Shown: piece after piece, positions 1-8,353 of the stretch
Numbering within the stretch: position 1 is the stretch's first letter
Layout of the letters: each line of letters starts with the position of its first letter
Assembly (NCBI RefSeq): GCF_039523175.1
Contig: NZ_BAAAEU010000010.1
Span: 186,001-250,000, forward strand
DNA: 64,000 nt
Direction of reading: 5' to 3'
Source: Dokdonella_A soli
GTDB lineage: Bacteria; Pseudomonadota; Gammaproteobacteria; Xanthomonadales; Rhodanobacteraceae
Position numbers and translations under genes: made by a program
Notes under the pieces: model-generated
Database searches by the model: none
The model's input: only the letters and a program-made list of their open reading frames with translations
Told to the model about the DNA's origin: nothing

Positions 1-291
1 GAGATGAGCCCTGAGCAGCGTAACCTGATCGCCGAGAAGCGCGCGGCCTACGACGCACGCGCAAAAAAAAACTCTGAAATAAGCAATGACCTTGCGGGCG
101 CTGGTGCCGAAGCCGCCCGCAAGGACGCCACCGCTTCTGTAGGAGCGGCTTCAGCCGCGATGCCCTCGTCCGATTCCGCCAGTGCCTTCCCTCCTGGCGC
201 CACCATGTGCAGCAAGTGCAACACGAACGCGGTCATCCTGATGGACGGCTGTGCAACGTGTTTGAATTGCGGCTACAGCAAGTGCGGTTGA
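1..291 (+). CDS. nrdJ: B12-dependent ribonucleotide reductase NrdJ, C-terminal end (partial)
   Basis: The frame is open at the left edge, so only the last ~96 residues of a longer protein are present. The tail carries six cysteines, spaced C-x2-C-x10-C-x2-C-x2-C-x4-C and ending CLNCGYSKCG. This resembles the redox-active Cys-rich tail of class II adenosylcobalamin-dependent ribonucleoside-diphosphate reductases, which make dNTPs with or without oxygen. Between the last catalytic-domain residues and this tail is a low-complexity Ala/Ser linker. Part of that linker is encoded by a REP-type palindrome (see the repeat at 138-162). The assignment rests on the tail alone because the catalytic domain lies outside the window; another zinc-ribbon-tailed protein is possible but less likely. 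Confidence 0.65.
   Translation, partial: EMSPEQRNLIAEKRAAYDARAKKNSEISNDLAGAGAEAARKDATASVGAASAAMPSSDSASAFPPGATMCSKCNTNAVILMDGCATCLNCGYSKCG
138..162 (+). repeat. REP-type palindrome inside the nrdJ coding sequence
   Basis: GTAGGAGCGGCTTCAGCCGC contains the palindrome GCGGCT-TC-AGCCGC (145-158). It matches the common 'GGAGCGGCTTCAGCCGCGA' REP family of Xanthomonadales and Pseudomonas. It is translated in frame as SVGAASAAMP within the linker preceding the Cys tail. Confidence 0.75.
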
Positions 292-458
292 TGGGGAGGG
301 AATGTCCTCAATCTTGCTGTGGGGAAGGATAATTAGCGCAATTTTGTGAAGAAGTACTGCAAGTGCCCTGTGCGCCTTGCGAGTAGTGCCACAAGTAGGC
401 TTGTCGAATCTACTCTCGCACTGCGAGTCTATGATCCGTCGCGAATTTTGCACGTCGC

Positions 459-857
459 GTGAGTGACTTCCGTGAGTGCGGTGCAGGCGAAGCGGTCGCT
501 GAGGTGGGGCTCGCCGTTGGGCGAGCTTCGTCGGGGATCGACTTAGCCGCAAACGAAAGCGCGCAGAGCATAGATGGCGCAGGTGGCTATGATCCCGGAA
601 AGGTACTTCGCCGAAAAAGCTTTAGCCTTACGTCGAACCAGTTCAACGCGATCGAAGAGTTGATGCAGAGAACCGGTTTCTGGAATCTCCCGTCACGCAA
701 CGGAGGTGTGGGCCTCGATGGCTCGGAGCGGATAGTCGAAGGTGCCACCGACAAATACCACGTCGTCAGCAGATGGACGCCTAGCTCCGGCCCAGTTCGC
801 GAAATCGGTGAGAAGTTCTTGTCCCTTACTGAGTGGCAGTATGGGCCGTTCTACTAG
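459..857 (+). CDS. hypothetical protein, possibly 5'-truncated
   Basis: This encodes 132 aa from a GTG start with no clear Shine-Dalgarno. I do not recognise a named domain. The C-terminal half (GFWNLP, then GLDGSERIVEG, then KYHVVSRWTP and a terminal Tyr) looks like a small conserved family in which a Phe-Trp pair and a YHVVxRWxP stretch recur. The first ~40 residues (Ala/Gly rich) are not convincing as the native N-terminus. There is no signal peptide in this reading, so the original start may have been lost to an upstream deletion or frameshift. It lies between the nrdJ end and a signal peptidase gene, all on the same strand, without overlap. Confidence 0.5.
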   Translation: MSDFRECGAGEAVAEVGLAVGRASSGIDLAANESAQSIDGAGGYDPGKVLRRKSFSLTSNQFNAIEELMQRTGFWNLPSRNGGVGLDGSERIVEGATDKYHVVSRWTPSSGPVREIGEKFLSLTEWQYGPFY

Positions 858-981
858 GAGGCATATGCCTCGCCGAGTCTGATCGGAACTACTATTCGAG
901 CTGATGGCGGGCGACCACGGGCCGCCCGTTTCCAACCGCTGCGGAAGGCGGCTTGCAAATTCGAGAGCGAAGTCTTGTCAC

Positions 982-1878
982 ATGAGCGAACGCATTGAGC
1001 CGTCCCTTGGCGACGTCAGCTTTGATTTGGGGTCTGAGCGCTCTCCCAGAAAAGGTCCGGAAAGACTTCGGCGAAAGCCGTGGCTTGCCTTCCTACTTGG
1101 CTTCTTAGTGGGTCCACTTTCGTGGATCTACATAGGGCGCTACGGCGTCGGCGTGCTCATTTACGTAGTCCAACTAGCCGTCCTTGCGTTGTTTGGCGTC
1201 ACTGGTTGGGCACAGAGCGTGGGCGGAGTATGGTTCATTGGCTTATTCGGCCTTGCTACAAACCTGATTTCGATCGTTGCTGCTTGGCTAATCGCACGCC
1301 GAATTCAAAATAGCTTTGAACCGCGCTGGTATAACCGATGGTATTGGTATCCCGTTCTATGGCTTGTCGTCGTCGTACCCGTTGGCTATGCGGCATTCCA
1401 CAAAGCGATATTTCTTGGCTTCGATACTTACCGCATACCAAGCGGGAGCATGGAGCCAACGATCGCAATCGGTGATTTCGTCGTCGCCGACACGCGGTCC
1501 AAAGCAGTGCAAGGGGTCTCGCGAGGAGAGATTGTCGTGCACTACTCCAAGCGTGACCCCGACGTCCTGCACATACGTCGCGTTGTTGGTCTCCCTGGCG
1601 AGCATGTTGTGGTTTCCGCCGGTGCCGTGCAGATTGACGGACAGAACCTGCCCCAAGGAAAGATGGGTTCGAATTTTCTAGACGAGAAGTGGATGCGCTA
1701 CCGAGATCTGAAGCTGGGTCCGGACGAATACTTCCTGATGGGCGACAATCGGGAAAACAGTTTCGATAGTCGTACAGAGGGCCCCTACGCGCGCGATTCC
1801 ATTGTCGGCGTAGCCACAACGAGGTGGTATTCTGCAAAAGGAATGACGCTAGGATCCTTAGCAAAATCAACGCCTTGA
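982..1878 (+). CDS. signal peptidase I-like membrane protease (S26), catalytic Lys replaced by Arg
   Basis: 298 aa. An upstream in-frame start at 904 exists, but ATG 982 begins MSERIEPSLGD and fits better. The N-terminal half holds about three to four membrane segments (residues ~35-75, ~80-105 and ~115-140), more than the usual two anchors. The S26 boxes follow: PSGSMEPT with nucleophile Ser156, RGEIVV, HIRRVVGLPGE and MGDNRENSFDSR (GDN from 254). In E. coli LepB the general base Lys lies in YIKRAVGLPGD; here the equivalent is Arg199. The family removes Sec signal peptides on the periplasmic side of the membrane. This copy looks like a paralogue that may be inactive or use another base. It is a single gene and not next to lepA or rnc. 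Confidence 0.8.
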   Translation: MSERIEPSLGDVSFDLGSERSPRKGPERLRRKPWLAFLLGFLVGPLSWIYIGRYGVGVLIYVVQLAVLALFGVTGWAQSVGGVWFIGLFGLATNLISIVAAWLIARRIQNSFEPRWYNRWYWYPVLWLVVVVPVGYAAFHKAIFLGFDTYRIPSGSMEPTIAIGDFVVADTRSKAVQGVSRGEIVVHYSKRDPDVLHIRRVVGLPGEHVVVSAGAVQIDGQNLPQGKMGSNFLDEKWMRYRDLKLGPDEYFLMGDNRENSFDSRTEGPYARDSIVGVATTRWYSAKGMTLGSLAKSTP

Positions 1879-1917
1879 GAGCCTGACAACCTTTTGCGCA
1901 AAACCACGCCGGAAACT

Positions 1918-2026
1918 AAGCTTTTACGCGAGATCCGCACAACCTTCTACGTGCGAGGCTGATGTAACCGATTGATTTTCCATGGTCACCAAACCAAGCT
2001 TTTACGCGAGCGGACACGTGTCCGCT
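1918..2026. repeat. direct repeat pair and 18-bp perfect palindrome
   Basis: The 15-mer AAGCTTTTACGCGAG occurs at 1918-1932 and again at 1996-2010. The second copy runs into the perfect palindrome AGCGGACACGTGTCCGCT (2009-2026). No gene covers this gap. It could be an operator or the footprint of a small mobile repeat; no T-run follows, so it is not a standard terminator. Confidence 0.6.
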
Positions 2027-2084
2027 TGCGCAATAGTTGTATTCCTAGCGCATAAGTCTGTTTTTCTTTCGCAAAAGTTTGTTC

Positions 2085-2112
2085 GGGGCCCCTTTTTGGG
2101 CCTCTTTTTTTC
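2085..2112 (+). terminator. rho-independent terminator
   Basis: GGGGCCC, a CTTTTT loop and GGGCCTC form a 7-bp stem (one G-U pair) followed directly by eight Ts. It lies ~200 nt downstream of the signal peptidase gene and just before the 3' end of the opposing DUF6326 gene. Confidence 0.7.
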
Positions 2113-2173
2113 GCTGGTTACCGCTAATCAGTAGCTGTTCCACAGCCGGCGTCCACGCCAGAATTAAACCCTT

Positions 2174-2605
2174 TTATGTTGCTTCCTGCTTGGGCCAATT
2201 CCATGCATACCAGGCAATGAGTCCCGTCAGTAAGACTTCAATGATCCCGAAGAATATGTAAAACGCCCAATCCCACATTGTTATAAGAATGATCGCCGTA
2301 TAGATCGCGCCGAAGATGATGTTCAGCCAGCGATTGAGGTTCGGCTTTAACACCAGTGACAGGAAAATCATGATGCTCGGGATCGCCATCATGAGCGAGG
2401 TTCCCAACAAAACCCCTTGAGTAGTTGGTCCAAGCGGTCCCATTTTTCCTTCGAGCATCTTTTGCAGCGTCCCCGGCACGTAGAGCCCGAAGTAATCCGC
2501 ATAGATGTAACAGAACATCAGACTTGCCCACAGGGCTGAAATCTTCATCTTCACGTGGATCCTGATGTCGTCCAAGGTTGTTCCGGCTTTCTTCATTGAG
2601 TCCAA
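2174..2605 (-). CDS. DUF6326 family four-helix membrane protein
   Basis: 143 aa with four hydrophobic segments (residues ~24-43, ~62-85, ~93-113 and ~115-135) and a short charged N-terminus (LDDIRIHVKMKISALW). The layout fits the small DUF6326 inner-membrane family of unknown function; the opening 'DDIRxxxKxKxSxLW' and the 'LYxPGxxQxxLxGxxGP' loop look typical. ATG 2605 and ATG 2596 are both possible starts. The gene is followed on the same strand by nothing and preceded, ~90 bp away, by the DUF4386 gene, so the two may be co-transcribed. No catalytic residue is evident. Confidence 0.65.
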   Translation of the reverse strand: MDSMKKAGTTLDDIRIHVKMKISALWASLMFCYIYADYFGLYVPGTLQKMLEGKMGPLGPTTQGVLLGTSLMMAIPSIMIFLSLVLKPNLNRWLNIIFGAIYTAIILITMWDWAFYIFFGIIEVLLTGLIAWYAWNWPKQEAT

Positions 2606-2696
2606 TTGGTTTCTCCTTCGAATACACTGAGGTGAGCGCGAGCGGCTTCAAGCGGACGGATTACTCCAAGCAGATCCGCGAGCAACGCGCCCACGA

Positions 2697-3422
2697 CTAT
2701 GCTCCGCTAATTCGCCTAGCGTTTGCCTTCCCAGCATCCACTCCCATCACCAACAGCCACAGGCAAAGTGCTAGTTCCGCTATTCCGCCGAGCATCGAGA
2801 GATCGGGCAGATGAGCTGCGAACGAGGGCGAAAGAAAGATCGCGAAGCTATCGATCACATAGCCTATGCCCCCGATCGCCATCAGCGCTCCCAATATTCG
2901 AGGTAGAAAGCCAGACCTGAAAACCAGATATCCGATCATCAGGCAATAGACCCCGAAGAATACCCCTGCAATGTTGTAACCCCGCGCATGCATCTTGAGA
3001 GCAATAAGCGCAAGGGCTTGCAACTGAGTTGGTTCAAATGCGCTCAAATAGTGAGCGTTTCCTAGGAGGACCAGAGGGGCCAGATGGTTGAGGGAGTTGA
3101 CGGCCAAGACGGCAATGCCCACCAAGCTGGAGAAGGCGGCGAGCAGAGAGAGGCTCCTGCCCGCCGATTTGAACAAGCTGTAGAAGAGGAGCGTCACGGC
3201 GATATAACTCGCGAGCATGATGAGATCGGCGGCCAGACCCAAACGATACAACGGCTCGTGCGCCAGGATGTTCGTTGCTGTCGCTGCGGCGTCATCGCGC
3301 ACGACAAGTGTGCCGCGAACAAAGACCTCGGCGAACACACCCATGATGATGGTGATCAGATAGAAGGCGCCGGCCAATCTGGCCCATAGGCGCGGCGATG
3401 TTTCAACGCCCCCGTCCATCAT
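2697..3422 (-). CDS. DUF4386 domain membrane protein
   Basis: 241 aa beginning MMDGGVETSPRLWARLAGAFYLITI. The frame is open much further upstream, but that extension is arginine-rich noise and the MM start directly precedes the typical RxAGxxYLxxI opening. Six or so hydrophobic helices run from ~15 to ~225, with a conserved-looking LYRxGLxADLIM stretch after the first helix and a central LxALIALKMHARGYNIAGVFFG loop. These are hallmarks of DUF4386, a family of six-helix membrane proteins of unknown function often found near extracytoplasmic sensing genes. It probably forms a short unit with the DUF6326 gene downstream. Confidence 0.75.
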   Translation of the reverse strand: MMDGGVETSPRLWARLAGAFYLITIIMGVFAEVFVRGTLVVRDDAAATATNILAHEPLYRLGLAADLIMLASYIAVTLLFYSLFKSAGRSLSLLAAFSSLVGIAVLAVNSLNHLAPLVLLGNAHYLSAFEPTQLQALALIALKMHARGYNIAGVFFGVYCLMIGYLVFRSGFLPRILGALMAIGGIGYVIDSFAIFLSPSFAAHLPDLSMLGGIAELALCLWLLVMGVDAGKANARRISGA

Positions 3423-3593
3423 TTTGGCCCCTGGTAAGTATAGGTAGACACCCGGTAGTGTGACGATGCTGCCAAACGTGGCAAAGCCGTTTGCGACGAA
3501 CGAAGGCCCTCCGCGGTCGAGGCGCGGTTTGGGCCGACGAACGGCAATGCGAAGTTGATACGCCACCTTTGCACTCGTTGGGGAAGATCGCGC

Positions 3594-4238
3594 ATGAACA
3601 TCCGGACGGTTTCCTTCATCGTCGCAGCGGCACTGACGCAGACACCCACGCTCGCGGCTGCGGCGCCGGGGGCTCAATCGTTCGATGCCGCTATGTCGGG
3701 TTCGTCCCCGCCCCTGGAAGTGGTCGACGCCGCCCACGCGGTCGTCGGGCGCTACGTCCGCTCCACGCCGGACCTGCAAGGCGCCGTAGTGCTGAACGCA
3801 AAGGGCTACAGCTTCGCTATCCAGGCGGCCAATGCGCAACTCTATGGCAACGAAGTCTTTCCACTGGATGGATTCGCGGCCGATGCCTTTCCGGCGTACC
3901 GCGCCATCGGCCATCTGTCGTCTGACTGCTCCGGATCGGCCTACCTGCTGGTGCCGGAAGCGGGGTACGTGGTGCGCACCACCGTCTACAACGGCAGCTA
4001 TCAGATGGTCTTCGCGCCGATCGGAGAACTCCCCCTCGTACGCACGTTCGGGTCTGTCCGAACGGAGAGCTCATCCGATTGCGGACGCCTCGGTTCGCCG
4101 GAAGATCATTGGTCCGTGAGCGCCTATCCCAACAGCGAATACGTGACCGGTTTTCCGCTGAGCGGGTATGTGGCGCCGCTGGCGATCCGTATCGTCGATG
4201 ACATTTTCGTCGATGGCTTCGACCCTGCCGCGCCTTGA
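3594..4238 (+). CDS. secreted hypothetical protein with C-terminal IFVDGFD tail
   Basis: 214 aa from ATG 3594 (MNIRTVSFIVAAAL); the upstream extension lacks an RBS. Residues 1-24 form a Sec signal peptide with a likely cleavage after AAAA. I recognise no domain. Two Cys pairs could form disulfides in a periplasmic or extracellular protein. The protein ends VDDIFVDGFDPAAP, which matches the IFxxGF(D/E) tail seen on other exported proteins in this window (ends at 25585, 37669 and 41349). It is monocistronic and divergent from the DUF4386 gene. Confidence 0.65.
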   Translation: MNIRTVSFIVAAALTQTPTLAAAAPGAQSFDAAMSGSSPPLEVVDAAHAVVGRYVRSTPDLQGAVVLNAKGYSFAIQAANAQLYGNEVFPLDGFAADAFPAYRAIGHLSSDCSGSAYLLVPEAGYVVRTTVYNGSYQMVFAPIGELPLVRTFGSVRTESSSDCGRLGSPEDHWSVSAYPNSEYVTGFPLSGYVAPLAIRIVDDIFVDGFDPAAP

Positions 4239-4509
4239 AAGAGCTGGCGGCGTCAGAGCTGAGCGGCGCCATTGGTCGTGAATCCGGATTCCACGCACAG
4301 CTCCCATCGCGCCGCGGGCATGTTGTAACCGAGCCAGGCCGCACCCAGGAGAGGTAGTTTTCCGCCTTGAACCCTGACTGGGTGCTAGCGGGAGTTGCCG
4401 CGGCGGCCAGGAACGTCTATTTATGGCGTCTATTCACAGGTATAGAAGTCAGCAATAGCGGTTCGCAACGACGTTCGAATGCCACGGGCGCACCCACTCT
4501 TCAGGGGAG

Positions 4510-5110
4510 TTGTTCATGTCGATGTCCCGGCTTCGTCGCACCGTCATTGCTGCAGCCATTGCCAGCACGCTTGCGTGCGCAGATGCGTTCGCGCAGAACG
4601 TCACGGTGACACCGCCGAGCGGCGGCGGCTTCGTGGTGAACAACGCGGCCAATACGGCGATGTTCACGATCGATGCAAACGGAAACCTGGCGATCGCCGG
4701 GCTCGCCGGGCTCGGCGGCGCGGCGGCGCGGACCAGCCCGGTCTGATTCGATTCGGTGACCGGCGCCGTCGGTCCGAGCGCGTCCGGTGCACTCGTCGGA
4801 CCAACGGGGCCGACCGGAGTGATGGGCGCAACCGGTGCCACGGGCCCCACGGGTCCGACTGGCCCTACCGGCGCAACGGGCGCAACCGGGGTCGTATCGC
4901 TGACCACTTTCACGACGAACGTGGCAATCTCTATTGCAGGAAACAACACCGTCGTTGCTACCTGCGGATCAGGTATCGCGATCAGCGGAGGATGCACATC
5001 GGATCCTATCCAGGACTTGATTTCTTCGTCGTACCGCAGCTCGGCGACGACTGGACCTGCAGGATCTCGAGTTCGGGCGCTACCTGTCGGCCCAGGTCTA
5101 CTGCAATTGA
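4510..5110 (+). pseudogene. collagen-like secreted protein, decayed (one nonsense, two frameshifts)
   Basis: The reading frame starts with a signal peptide (MFMSMSRLRRTVIAAAIAST..AFAQ). It then has a VNNAANTAMFTIDANGNLAIAGL stretch and a TGA at 4744-4746. In the same frame it resumes with Gly-X-Y repeats (GPTGPTGVMGATGATGPTG, ~4798-4893). Near 5051 a 1-base loss moves the frame so that TWTCRISSSGAT continues from 5052. Near 5083 a second 1-base loss moves it again, to LSAQVYCN ending with TGA 5108-5110. Reassembled this gives a plausible trimeric collagen-like protein with a disulfide-type head domain. Three separate lesions in one short gene argue for a pseudogene rather than one sequencing error. 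Confidence 0.7.
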
Positions 5111-5321
5111 TCGAGGCTGCCGGCTGCCGGCTGCGCGTCAACCGCTCAATGATCGGATTCGCGCAACCGGCGAACGCCTGACGGCAACCGACCGTCCGGC
5201 GGACGAGGACGGTTGCGGCCAGGGCTTCCGGATCGGCAAGTTCCTGCGTCGAGGGAATGCGGGCATGGACCGGGTCCATGGCCTGCCTAAGTATCGCGCA
5301 ACATCGCCTGCGACGCGGCCT

Positions 5322-6458
5322 TCAGATGTCCTTGCCGAACCGTGCATTCGCCGCGACGCGCTCGCGTTCGCCGGCTGGCAGCGCCGGATTCGCAAGCAGG
5401 GCTTCGCACAGCGCAGCCGATTCGGCGCGTCGGTCGATGTAGTACGCCGCCACCGCCTGTTCGTCGCGTGCGCGCCAGCGGTAGACCGAAAGATCCAGGA
5501 ACAGGAGGTCGGCCGGCAGCGGCAATTCGGCCGCGGCGCGCGCGTGCAGATACGCGCTTGCGTAGCGATGCCTGAGACGCAGGAAACGTGCGAGCTCGCA
5601 TAGCGGTTCGGCGCGCGTCGCGCGTGTCTCGTACGCTGCTAGATACGCGTTGATGATCTCGGCCTCGCCGGCGGCGAGGCGTTCGAGCATGGCCGCGATC
5701 TGGAAGCGCGCGTACCACACTTCCTCATCCCATCCGCCCATCGCGGCGCGGCGCCGGTATGCGTCGAGCGCACGCACGTTCTCGCCGGCATCGCGCAGAC
5801 TCTGCGCGAGGTAGAACGCATACCGCGCATTGTCGGGCTCCTGCCGCAGAGCCGCTTCAAGCACCTTGGCATCGGCCAGATACTTTTCGCGCTGCGGACG
5901 CTGGCTGCGCGCACCGTCGGGGAAGCTGCACACGCGCAGGCCATCGAGCAGTTCGATGCGCGGTTGCGGATCGACCGCGGGATATTCATGCAGCACGCCG
6001 TGCCAGCGCCAGCCGGCATCGTGGCGCAGGAGTTTTGCACTGCGGTATTCGAATTCGCTGTCGGCCAGGCGCTGGTTCACGTAATACGCCGGTGCATCGA
6101 GGTGCCCGGGAAAGCGTGCGGCGCGGTCGATCTCGATGATCTCGTCGGCGTCGAGGATCAGCGCGTAGTCGCCGTACTGCCGCGCAAGCTCCAGGGCCTG
6201 GTTGCGATTGCTCGCGAAATCGACCCACGGCCGTTCAATCAAGGCACCCGGCAGATCGGCGAGCAGGTCGCGGATCAACGATTGCGTGCCGTCGCTCGAT
6301 CCGGTGTCGACGATCGCCCACGCGCCGATCAGCGGGCGCACGGAGGCGAGGCATCGGCCGATCACCGCCGCCTCATTCTTGACGATCATGCTGAGGCACA
6401 GCTGGGGTGCGAACGGTGGCCCGTTCGCGCGCGCCGCGCTGACATCGGATGCGCTCAT
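5322..6458 (-). CDS. glycosyltransferase family 2 with C-terminal TPR-like repeats
   Basis: 378 aa from ATG 6458. The open frame continues upstream but loses all family similarity. Residues 20-110 form a GT-A fold: LSMIVKNEA opens the first strand, DTGSSDGT (51-58) is the nucleotide-binding loop, and ILDADE (101-106) gives the DxD-type metal site. A short WRWHGVLHE motif follows, as in the SunS/SPBc2-type GT2 proteins that combine a transferase with TPRs. Residues ~200-370 are alpha-helical repeats (YAFYLAQSLRDAGENVRALDAY). It probably transfers a sugar to a protein or cell-surface glycan in the cytoplasm. There are no operon partners; acceptor and sugar are unknown. Confidence 0.8.
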   Translation of the reverse strand: MSASDVSAARANGPPFAPQLCLSMIVKNEAAVIGRCLASVRPLIGAWAIVDTGSSDGTQSLIRDLLADLPGALIERPWVDFASNRNQALELARQYGDYALILDADEIIEIDRAARFPGHLDAPAYYVNQRLADSEFEYRSAKLLRHDAGWRWHGVLHEYPAVDPQPRIELLDGLRVCSFPDGARSQRPQREKYLADAKVLEAALRQEPDNARYAFYLAQSLRDAGENVRALDAYRRRAAMGGWDEEVWYARFQIAAMLERLAAGEAEIINAYLAAYETRATRAEPLCELARFLRLRHRYASAYLHARAAAELPLPADLLFLDLSVYRWRARDEQAVAAYYIDRRAESAALCEALLANPALPAGERERVAANARFGKDI

Positions 6459-6755
6459 CGGCTGCCGAGAGTGCCGGCAAGATACGCTTGGGCGTGAACG
6501 ACAGCGTGCGCGATCATTCTTCCGGTCTTCCGTTGCAAGCGGACGGCGCGCCGGATGCGCGCGCTCCCGAAGCGTGGCATCGACAACGGAATGCGGTCGC
6601 GCCTGTGGATCGATCGTAAGGGCCGCTCCCGCGGCGTGCAAGGCCGCCGCCACGGTGGGACCGCAGGGCGACGCGAGCGCAATTTCGCGATCTATTGCGC
6701 GCGACCGGCCTGATCGCCGACGATGGACCTGTCCAGGGCTTGCGGAGGCATCGTG

Positions 6756-7412
6756 ATGGGATCGCGAATCCGAAGTGTTGCAGCAGGCACCGTCATGCCT
6801 CGTGCCTCGCGCACGGCGACTTCCGCTCTTCACGGCGCGCGCATCGCGCTCGCGGGCGGCCTCCTTCTGACGGGCGGCGCTGCGAATGCGGCCGTGGGTG
6901 CGACGGCGGTCGCCGGCGGCTCGCTCATCGTCAATGGCACGCTGGCGAACACGACGGTGAACGTTTCCAACAACGGCACGCTGGGCGGAAACGGCACGAT
7001 CGGTGGTGACGTGATACTCGCGCCGAGCGGCACCGTCGCGCCGGGCGCAGTCGGTGCGGTCGGCGAACTCGACGGCAATGCATTCACCTGGCAGGCCGGT
7101 GGAGCGATCGCATTTCAGCTTGGCACGAACAACGCCGCATCCGATCACCTCGTGTTCGCGGGGAGCCTTGCCAGGCAAGGCACCGGAACATTCCAGTTCA
7201 AGTTCACCGACGGTGTCGCACCGCCGACACCAGGAACGACCTACACACTGATCACGTTCGCGAACCAGAGCGGCTTCAGCCCGACCGACTTCAGCTATGC
7301 GTACAACGGCGCCCTGAGTGCGCTCAACGGCCAGTTCCACCTCAGCGCGACCGCGTTGACGTTCAGCGTGATCTCGACGCCGGTCGAGCTGCAATCGTTC
7401 GAGGTCAACTGA
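6756..7412 (+). CDS. secreted beta-helix/passenger-like protein ending PVELQSFEVN
   Basis: About 218 aa. GTG 6756 is chosen because it precedes a basic region and a hydrophobic segment ending GGAANA (likely Sec signal peptide); ATG 6723 and ATG 6795 are alternatives. The mature part begins with a repeat-like stretch (GGSLIVNGTLANTTVNVSNN, then GGNGTIGGDV). This matches the autotransporter-associated beta-strand pattern, a passenger fold. No beta-barrel translocator follows, so it is not a complete autotransporter. The end, TPVELQSFEVN, resembles C-terminal anchors of the 'PVELxSFxV' type seen in exported proteins of this lineage. Function unknown. Confidence 0.6.
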   Translation: MGSRIRSVAAGTVMPRASRTATSALHGARIALAGGLLLTGGAANAAVGATAVAGGSLIVNGTLANTTVNVSNNGTLGGNGTIGGDVILAPSGTVAPGAVGAVGELDGNAFTWQAGGAIAFQLGTNNAASDHLVFAGSLARQGTGTFQFKFTDGVAPPTPGTTYTLITFANQSGFSPTDFSYAYNGALSALNGQFHLSATALTFSVISTPVELQSFEVN

Positions 7413-7466
7413 GAGTGGATCGGCATGCACTGCCGAGTTCGGCAGCGCCGTAACGAGCAGCCCGGA

Positions 7467-8213
7467 TCAGCTTGCCGGCTTGATGGCCGCTTCCTGCATC
7501 TTCCGCGTTTGCAGCGAAGCCATGCCGCGGTAGTCACGCGGGCTCATGCCCACGGTCGCCTTGAACTGACGCGCGAATGCGCTCTGATCGGCGAAGCCGC
7601 AGGCCAGGCCGATCGCGGCGACGCTGTCGGTGCCGTGCAGCAGGCGCATCGCCGCCTCGATGCGCAATTTGGTCTGCACCTGCTGCGGCGTGAGCTGGAA
7701 CACGCGCCGGAAATGCCGTTCCAGCTGGGCCACGGAGAGGTCGGCCAGCTCGGCCAGCGTGTGCACGCGCACGCTGTCCGCGTAGTGCTCCTGCAGATAG
7801 GCCAGCACCCGGCGCAGGCGCAGGTAGGTCGGGTGGCGGCCATCGGGCTTGCCGAGATCGCGCGAGATGCCGACCACACCACGCACCTTGCTGCGCGACC
7901 ACAGCGGCCGCTTGCAGGTGAGGCACCAGCCCGGCTCGCGGTTCGGAAAGATATGCACTTCGAGCTGGTTCTCGATCACTTCGCCCTGCAGTACGCCGAG
8001 GTCTTGCGTGGCGTAGGAGCCGCCCAGGATGGCCGGAAATAGTTCGGTCACGCTGTGGCCGATCACCTCGCTGCGATGCTTGAGGCCGAGCCGGCGCACG
8101 AGCGTGAGATTGGCGTGCGTGTAGCGGCCGGCGTCGTCTTTCACGAAGAACACGACATCCGGCAAGGCATCGAACAGCGCCTGGAGTTCGTCGGCTGGAA
8201 TCTTCACGCCCAT
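7467..8213 (-). CDS. AraC family transcriptional regulator with PAS sensor domain (hydroxyproline operon)
   Basis: 248 aa from ATG 8213. Residues ~8-115 form a PAS domain (LFDALPDVVFFVKDDAGRY, then HRSEVIGHSVTELFP). Residues ~145-240 are an AraC-type double helix-turn-helix (HTLAELADLSVAQLERHFRR, then IGLACGFADQSAFARQFK). It is transcribed divergently from the hydroxyproline operon across a 140-bp gap, the usual position for the operon's activator. The PAS domain may bind hydroxyproline or a pathway intermediate (inference). Family members bind DNA as dimers and activate in the presence of ligand. Confidence 0.85.
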   Translation of the reverse strand: MGVKIPADELQALFDALPDVVFFVKDDAGRYTHANLTLVRRLGLKHRSEVIGHSVTELFPAILGGSYATQDLGVLQGEVIENQLEVHIFPNREPGWCLTCKRPLWSRSKVRGVVGISRDLGKPDGRHPTYLRLRRVLAYLQEHYADSVRVHTLAELADLSVAQLERHFRRVFQLTPQQVQTKLRIEAAMRLLHGTDSVAAIGLACGFADQSAFARQFKATVGMSPRDYRGMASLQTRKMQEAAIKPAS

Positions 8214-8353
8214 CGATATGTTCCCGGCGGCTCTCGAGTAATGGCAGGCTTGCGCGTGCTGCGTTGCACACGCGCCGCATTGTGCCGATTTCCGCACCCG
8301 CTGAAAGCAAGCGTTTCTAGACGCACGGACAGCGGTCCGGCGAGCATGGCCGT
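8214..8353. promoter_or_regulatory. divergent promoter region of the hydroxyproline locus
   Basis: This 140-bp gap separates the AraC/PAS gene from the epimerase gene. Both promoters and the regulator's binding site should lie here. I see no strong sigma70 consensus, in keeping with activator dependence. Confidence 0.5.

Noticed and set aside
3423..3914. N-terminal extension of the DUF4386 frame
   Set aside because: No similarity and high Arg content; the MMDGG start directly precedes the domain.
4239..4380. Minus-strand stretch reading GAAWLGYNMPAARWELC
   Set aside because: It looks protein-like for ~35 codons but has no start and no recognisable family.
4798..4893. Short repeated units considered as a DNA satellite or CRISPR
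   Set aside because: They are in-frame Gly-Pro-Thr/Gly-Ala-Thr codons of a collagen-like protein.
4449..5279. 276-aa minus-strand frame with GPVGPVAPV repeats
   Set aside because: It is the antisense image of the collagen-like Gly-X-Y repeats.
6459..7430. N-terminal extension of the GT2 frame and overlap with the plus-strand secreted gene
   Set aside because: Family similarity begins at ATG 6458; the extension is Arg-rich and antisense to a gene with a signal peptide.
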